Assembly: GCA_905479905.1 (NCBI GenBank)
Contig: CAJQOK010000490.1
Span: 1-6,813, forward strand
DNA length: 6,813 bases
Source: an uncultured Aliterella sp.
Lineage (GTDB): Bacteria > Cyanobacteriota > Cyanobacteriia > Cyanobacteriales > Chroococcidiopsidaceae
Reading direction: 5' to 3'
Program-made: the position numbers and the translations under genes
Shown here: in pieces, positions 5,333 through 6,813 of the stretch
How positions within the stretch are numbered: position 1 is the stretch's first letter
Layout of the letters: each line of letters starts with the position of its first letter
Notes under the pieces: model-generated
Databases searched by the model: none
What the model was told of the DNA's origin: nothing
The model's input: only the letters and a program-made list of their open reading frames with translations

Positions 5333-6181
5333 CAGGGGTGGGTTTTGGCGCTTAATTGGCTTGGGCGTAGGCGATCGCACTGGCTGTTTAATCGGCGGTG
5401 CTACGCTGGTTTTTCGCACGGGTTGCGGCGGAGTAATATTGCGTTTAGTGCCGCTACTTGGAGCGTTGTAAGACTGCTTTTTCAACTTTGGCTTGGTTGG
5501 AGGCAAAGTTGCAACTACTTCTCCTTTACCTAATACCAAAGTTTCGGCTTTCCTTTCTACTTGCAAATCCCAAAACTGTCCTACAGCTTTAGTCTCCAAA
5601 TCACCAAGAATTTTGAGCTTAAAATATTTAGGTTTCTCTACTGGGGTGCGGGAAATTTGCCTAATTTTGACAATAAAATGCCCCTCGGCGGTAGATTGAA
5701 AAATTACTTCGCCGCGCACTGAGAAATAATCATCAACTACCTCTTGCACCAGCGTTTCTGGGCTTTGTATCGGCTGTTGGGTTAATTTTTCTGGCTCCCA
5801 TACTCCCACAATTTGCAGGTGTAGATTGTCCTCTTTTTGCCCGGTACGGGGATAAACTACCCATAAATGTTCTTGAGCTAAATCTATATGATTTTTTAGC
5901 AAACTAATAATTCGCCCTAGTAAAACTGCACTTACTGGGGTTTCATCCTCAGTTAGCAGCGTACCTTGAGTAAACTGATCTTCGCTAGCAATATAACGAC
6001 CGCGTACCAAGCCAATAGCTCGATACTGCATTGGTTCGCTAGGAGGTGGAATTGGTTGCAGGCGTTGCCAATTAAGCGAGTTGTCATCAGCAGACAGATT
6101 TTGGGCTGCTATTGCCTGATCGTTTGTTTGCTGTGGGTTTGAAGCAGAATTTGATTCGGACGAATTGAGAGAGGAATTCAT
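5330..6181 (-). CDS. Conserved-looking hypothetical protein with Pro/Lys-rich tail
   Basis: A 283-residue soluble protein that I cannot assign to a named family. It has three parts. Residues 1-50 are Ser/Asn/Gln-rich with some acidic residues and a PIPPPSEP hinge, probably disordered. Residues about 51-226 look folded: a strand-rich start (MQYRAIGLVRGRYIASEDQ), then LLTEDETPVSAVLLGRIISLLKNH, HLWVVYPRT, LQIVGVWEPEKL and DDYFSVRGEVIF...GHFIVKIRQI. The alternating beta pattern could be OB-fold-like, but that is a guess. Residues about 227-283 are rich in Pro and basic residues (about 13 Lys/Arg and no Asp/Glu), with motifs such as PPTKPKLKK and SPTPKPIKR, suggesting binding to nucleic acid or an acidic surface. 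No signal peptide or membrane helix is seen. The start is well supported: AAGGAG (6192-6187 on the minus strand) lies five bases before the ATG. The TAG stop is supplied by the palindromic repeat. Confidence 0.8.
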   Translation of the reverse strand: MNSSLNSSESNSASNPQQTNDQAIAAQNLSADDNSLNWQRLQPIPPPSEPMQYRAIGLVRGRYIASEDQFTQGTLLTEDETPVSAVLLGRIISLLKNHIDLAQEHLWVVYPRTGQKEDNLHLQIVGVWEPEKLTQQPIQSPETLVQEVVDDYFSVRGEVIFQSTAEGHFIVKIRQISRTPVEKPKYFKLKILGDLETKAVGQFWDLQVERKAETLVLGKGEVVATLPPTKPKLKKQSYNAPSSGTKRNITPPQPVRKTSVAPPIKQPVRSPTPKPIKRQNPPL

Positions 6182-6261
6182 AAAAACTCCTTACGGCGGA
6201 GATTATCCTTTTTAGGACTGGCGAGCGGGATGTTACACCTTTTCCAGAAATCGGCACAAGT

Positions 6262-6284
6262 TAAAGGAATAAACTAATCCTTTA
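6262..6284. repeat. Short inverted repeat, possible operator
   Basis: TAAAGGA (6262-6268) and TCCTTTA (6278-6284) are perfect inverted copies separated by nine AT-rich bases, a 23-base dyad. It sits 81 bases upstream of the start of the 283-residue gene. The geometry fits a dimeric regulator site better than a terminator, since no T-run follows on either strand. I cannot link it to a known regulator, and it may be chance. Confidence 0.35.
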
Positions 6285-6378
6285 CCTTAGCTTTTACAGT
6301 GCGACTATAACATAAAGACAATTTTGCCTTAGTTATACTGATTTCAAGCAACTATTGCTAGTATGGGGCGCAAGACAA

Positions 6379-6396
6379 GCTCCGGCGTTGCCGAGC
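6379..6396. repeat. GC-rich hairpin
   Basis: GCTCCGGC (6379-6386), loop GTT, then GCCGAGC (6390-6396) can form a 7-bp stem with one bulged C. It is GC-rich in an otherwise AT-rich spacer, which is common for dispersed cyanobacterial small repeats. There is no U-rich tail on either strand, so it is unlikely to be an intrinsic terminator. It may lie in the leader of the TPR-type gene. Confidence 0.35.
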
Positions 6397-6559
6397 ATAG
6401 TTAGGGAAGCATAGCACAGCTACAAGGGCGATCGCACTCCAAAATCTTATTGACACCAAATGCAAAGTTTTATGGAGAAAAGCTTGACTCCTTGCGTATT
6501 AAGGGCAAATGATTCTATTTTGATCAAGGATAATACTATAAAAAGTGCAAGGCAGTTTT

Positions 6560-6813
6560 GTGTCCAAAAAGAGCAATCGCTGGTTAGTAAATATCGTATT
6601 AGTGGTGGCAGCTATTGCTTTAGTTGGAGGTTCTATGCTTCCCCTATTGACAAGTACCATTGAGCAAAGCCAGCCCCCTACAGCATCACCGCTAGCTTCT
6701 GGGCAAACGCCTACCGCCCAAAAATCGCAATTAACAGACCAAGTAAGGGGTTTTGAGTTGGTTTTGCAGCGCGAACCCGAAAACCAGACAGCTTTACAAG
6801 GATTGGTCGATGC
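6560..6813 (+). CDS. N-terminally anchored TPR-type protein, first 84 residues (runs off the right edge)
   Basis: The frame opens at GTG 6560 with Shine-Dalgarno AAGG (6549-6552) seven bases upstream and stays open to the edge. The protein starts MSKKSNRWLV, a positively charged end followed by one hydrophobic helix at about residues 9-30 (NIVLVVAAIALVGGSMLPLL). This is a signal anchor that would place the rest in the periplasm or thylakoid lumen. A Pro/Ser/Thr/Gln linker (about 34-58) follows. Then comes an amphipathic stretch, residues 59-84, with VRGFELVLQREPENQTALQGL, which has the ending of a tetratricopeptide repeat (R-x-P-x-N-x-x-A-L). Cyanobacteria have many such anchored TPR scaffold proteins. 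The repeat domain is outside the window, so TPR assignment rests on one partial repeat. It is divergent from the 283-residue gene. Confidence 0.75.
   Translation, partial: MSKKSNRWLVNIVLVVAAIALVGGSMLPLLTSTIEQSQPPTASPLASGQTPTAQKSQLTDQVRGFELVLQREPENQTALQGLVD

Larger units (their letters stand above)
479..6435. repeat. Nine dispersed HIP1 octamers (GCGATCGC)
   Basis: Exact copies begin at 479, 1670, 2015, 3582, 4293, 4488, 5106, 5371 and 6428. Eight lie inside coding sequence (exbB, ubiD twice, the permease, DUF39 three times and the 283-residue gene) and one is intergenic. About one copy per 760 bases is far above chance for an 8-mer in DNA that is not GC-rich, and is a hallmark of many cyanobacterial chromosomes. 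The coordinates span the first to the last copy; the DNA between them is not part of the repeat. Confidence 0.95.
6182..6559. other. 378-bp divergent intergenic region
   Basis: No credible gene is seen here; the only longer plus-strand frame starts at 6460 and is out of frame with the real gene. It should carry the promoters of the 283-residue gene (leftward) and the TPR-type gene (rightward). Weak rightward candidates are TTGACA at 6450-6455 with TATGGA at 6471-6476 (15-base spacer), TTGCGT at 6492-6497 with TATTTT at 6516-6521 (18-base spacer), and TAATAC/TATAAA at 6531-6542. None is compelling. It also holds two inverted repeats (separate entries) and one HIP1 site at 6428-6435. The 5' leader of the rightward gene could be long. 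I see no tRNA or recognised small-RNA motif. Confidence 0.5.

Noticed and set aside
6460..6663. 67-codon plus-strand frame starting upstream of the TPR-type gene
   Set aside because: It overlaps the GTG-started frame at 6560, which has a Shine-Dalgarno sequence, a signal anchor and a TPR-like segment; this frame has no such features and looks like chance.

Overview
The window looks like chromosomal DNA from a cyanobacterium. Nine exact copies of the HIP1 octamer GCGATCGC are scattered through it. The protein set also fits: an ExbB/ExbD pair, a UbiD-type decarboxylase, an AI-2E family permease, a stand-alone DUF39 homocysteine-biosynthesis protein and an N-anchored protein that appears to enter TPR repeats. 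The palindrome AGACGTAGC / GCTACGTCT resembles a repeat common between cyanobacterial genes. I cannot name a genus from the sequence alone.

Layout from left to right: (i) On the minus strand, an exbB-like proton-channel gene is followed after one base by an exbD-like gene that runs off the left edge. (ii) A 199-bp divergent intergenic region follows, containing an AT-rich inverted repeat. (iii) On the plus strand, ubiD overlaps a 63-residue membrane-protein gene by 4 bases (ATGA). (iv) After a 95-bp gap with a TATAAT box and a Shine-Dalgarno sequence, an AI-2E family permease gene overlaps the DUF39 gene by one base (TGATG). (v) Between the DUF39 gene and the convergent minus-strand gene lies a seven-copy 26-bp tandem repeat that runs into a perfect 9-bp-stem palindrome. 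(vi) A minus-strand gene encodes a 283-residue protein of unknown function with a proline- and lysine-rich tail. (vii) A 378-bp intergenic region with two small inverted repeats precedes the 5' end of a GTG-started TPR-type gene that leaves the window on the right.

The genes form short translationally coupled units rather than one pathway. ExbB/ExbD would convert proton-motive force into work at the outer membrane. UbiD is a prenylated-FMN decarboxylase, plausibly acting on a quinone-ring precursor. The DUF39 protein points to sulfur transfer or homocysteine formation, and its tight coupling to a permease is unexplained.

I found no convincing new defence or mobile system. The most distinctive structure is the tandem array at 5135-5315. 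Its unit is built from the last codons of the DUF39 gene plus the 5' arm of the adjacent palindrome. It therefore looks like a local expansion of a gene end and terminator by slippage, and it carries a chain of tiny overlapping reading frames.
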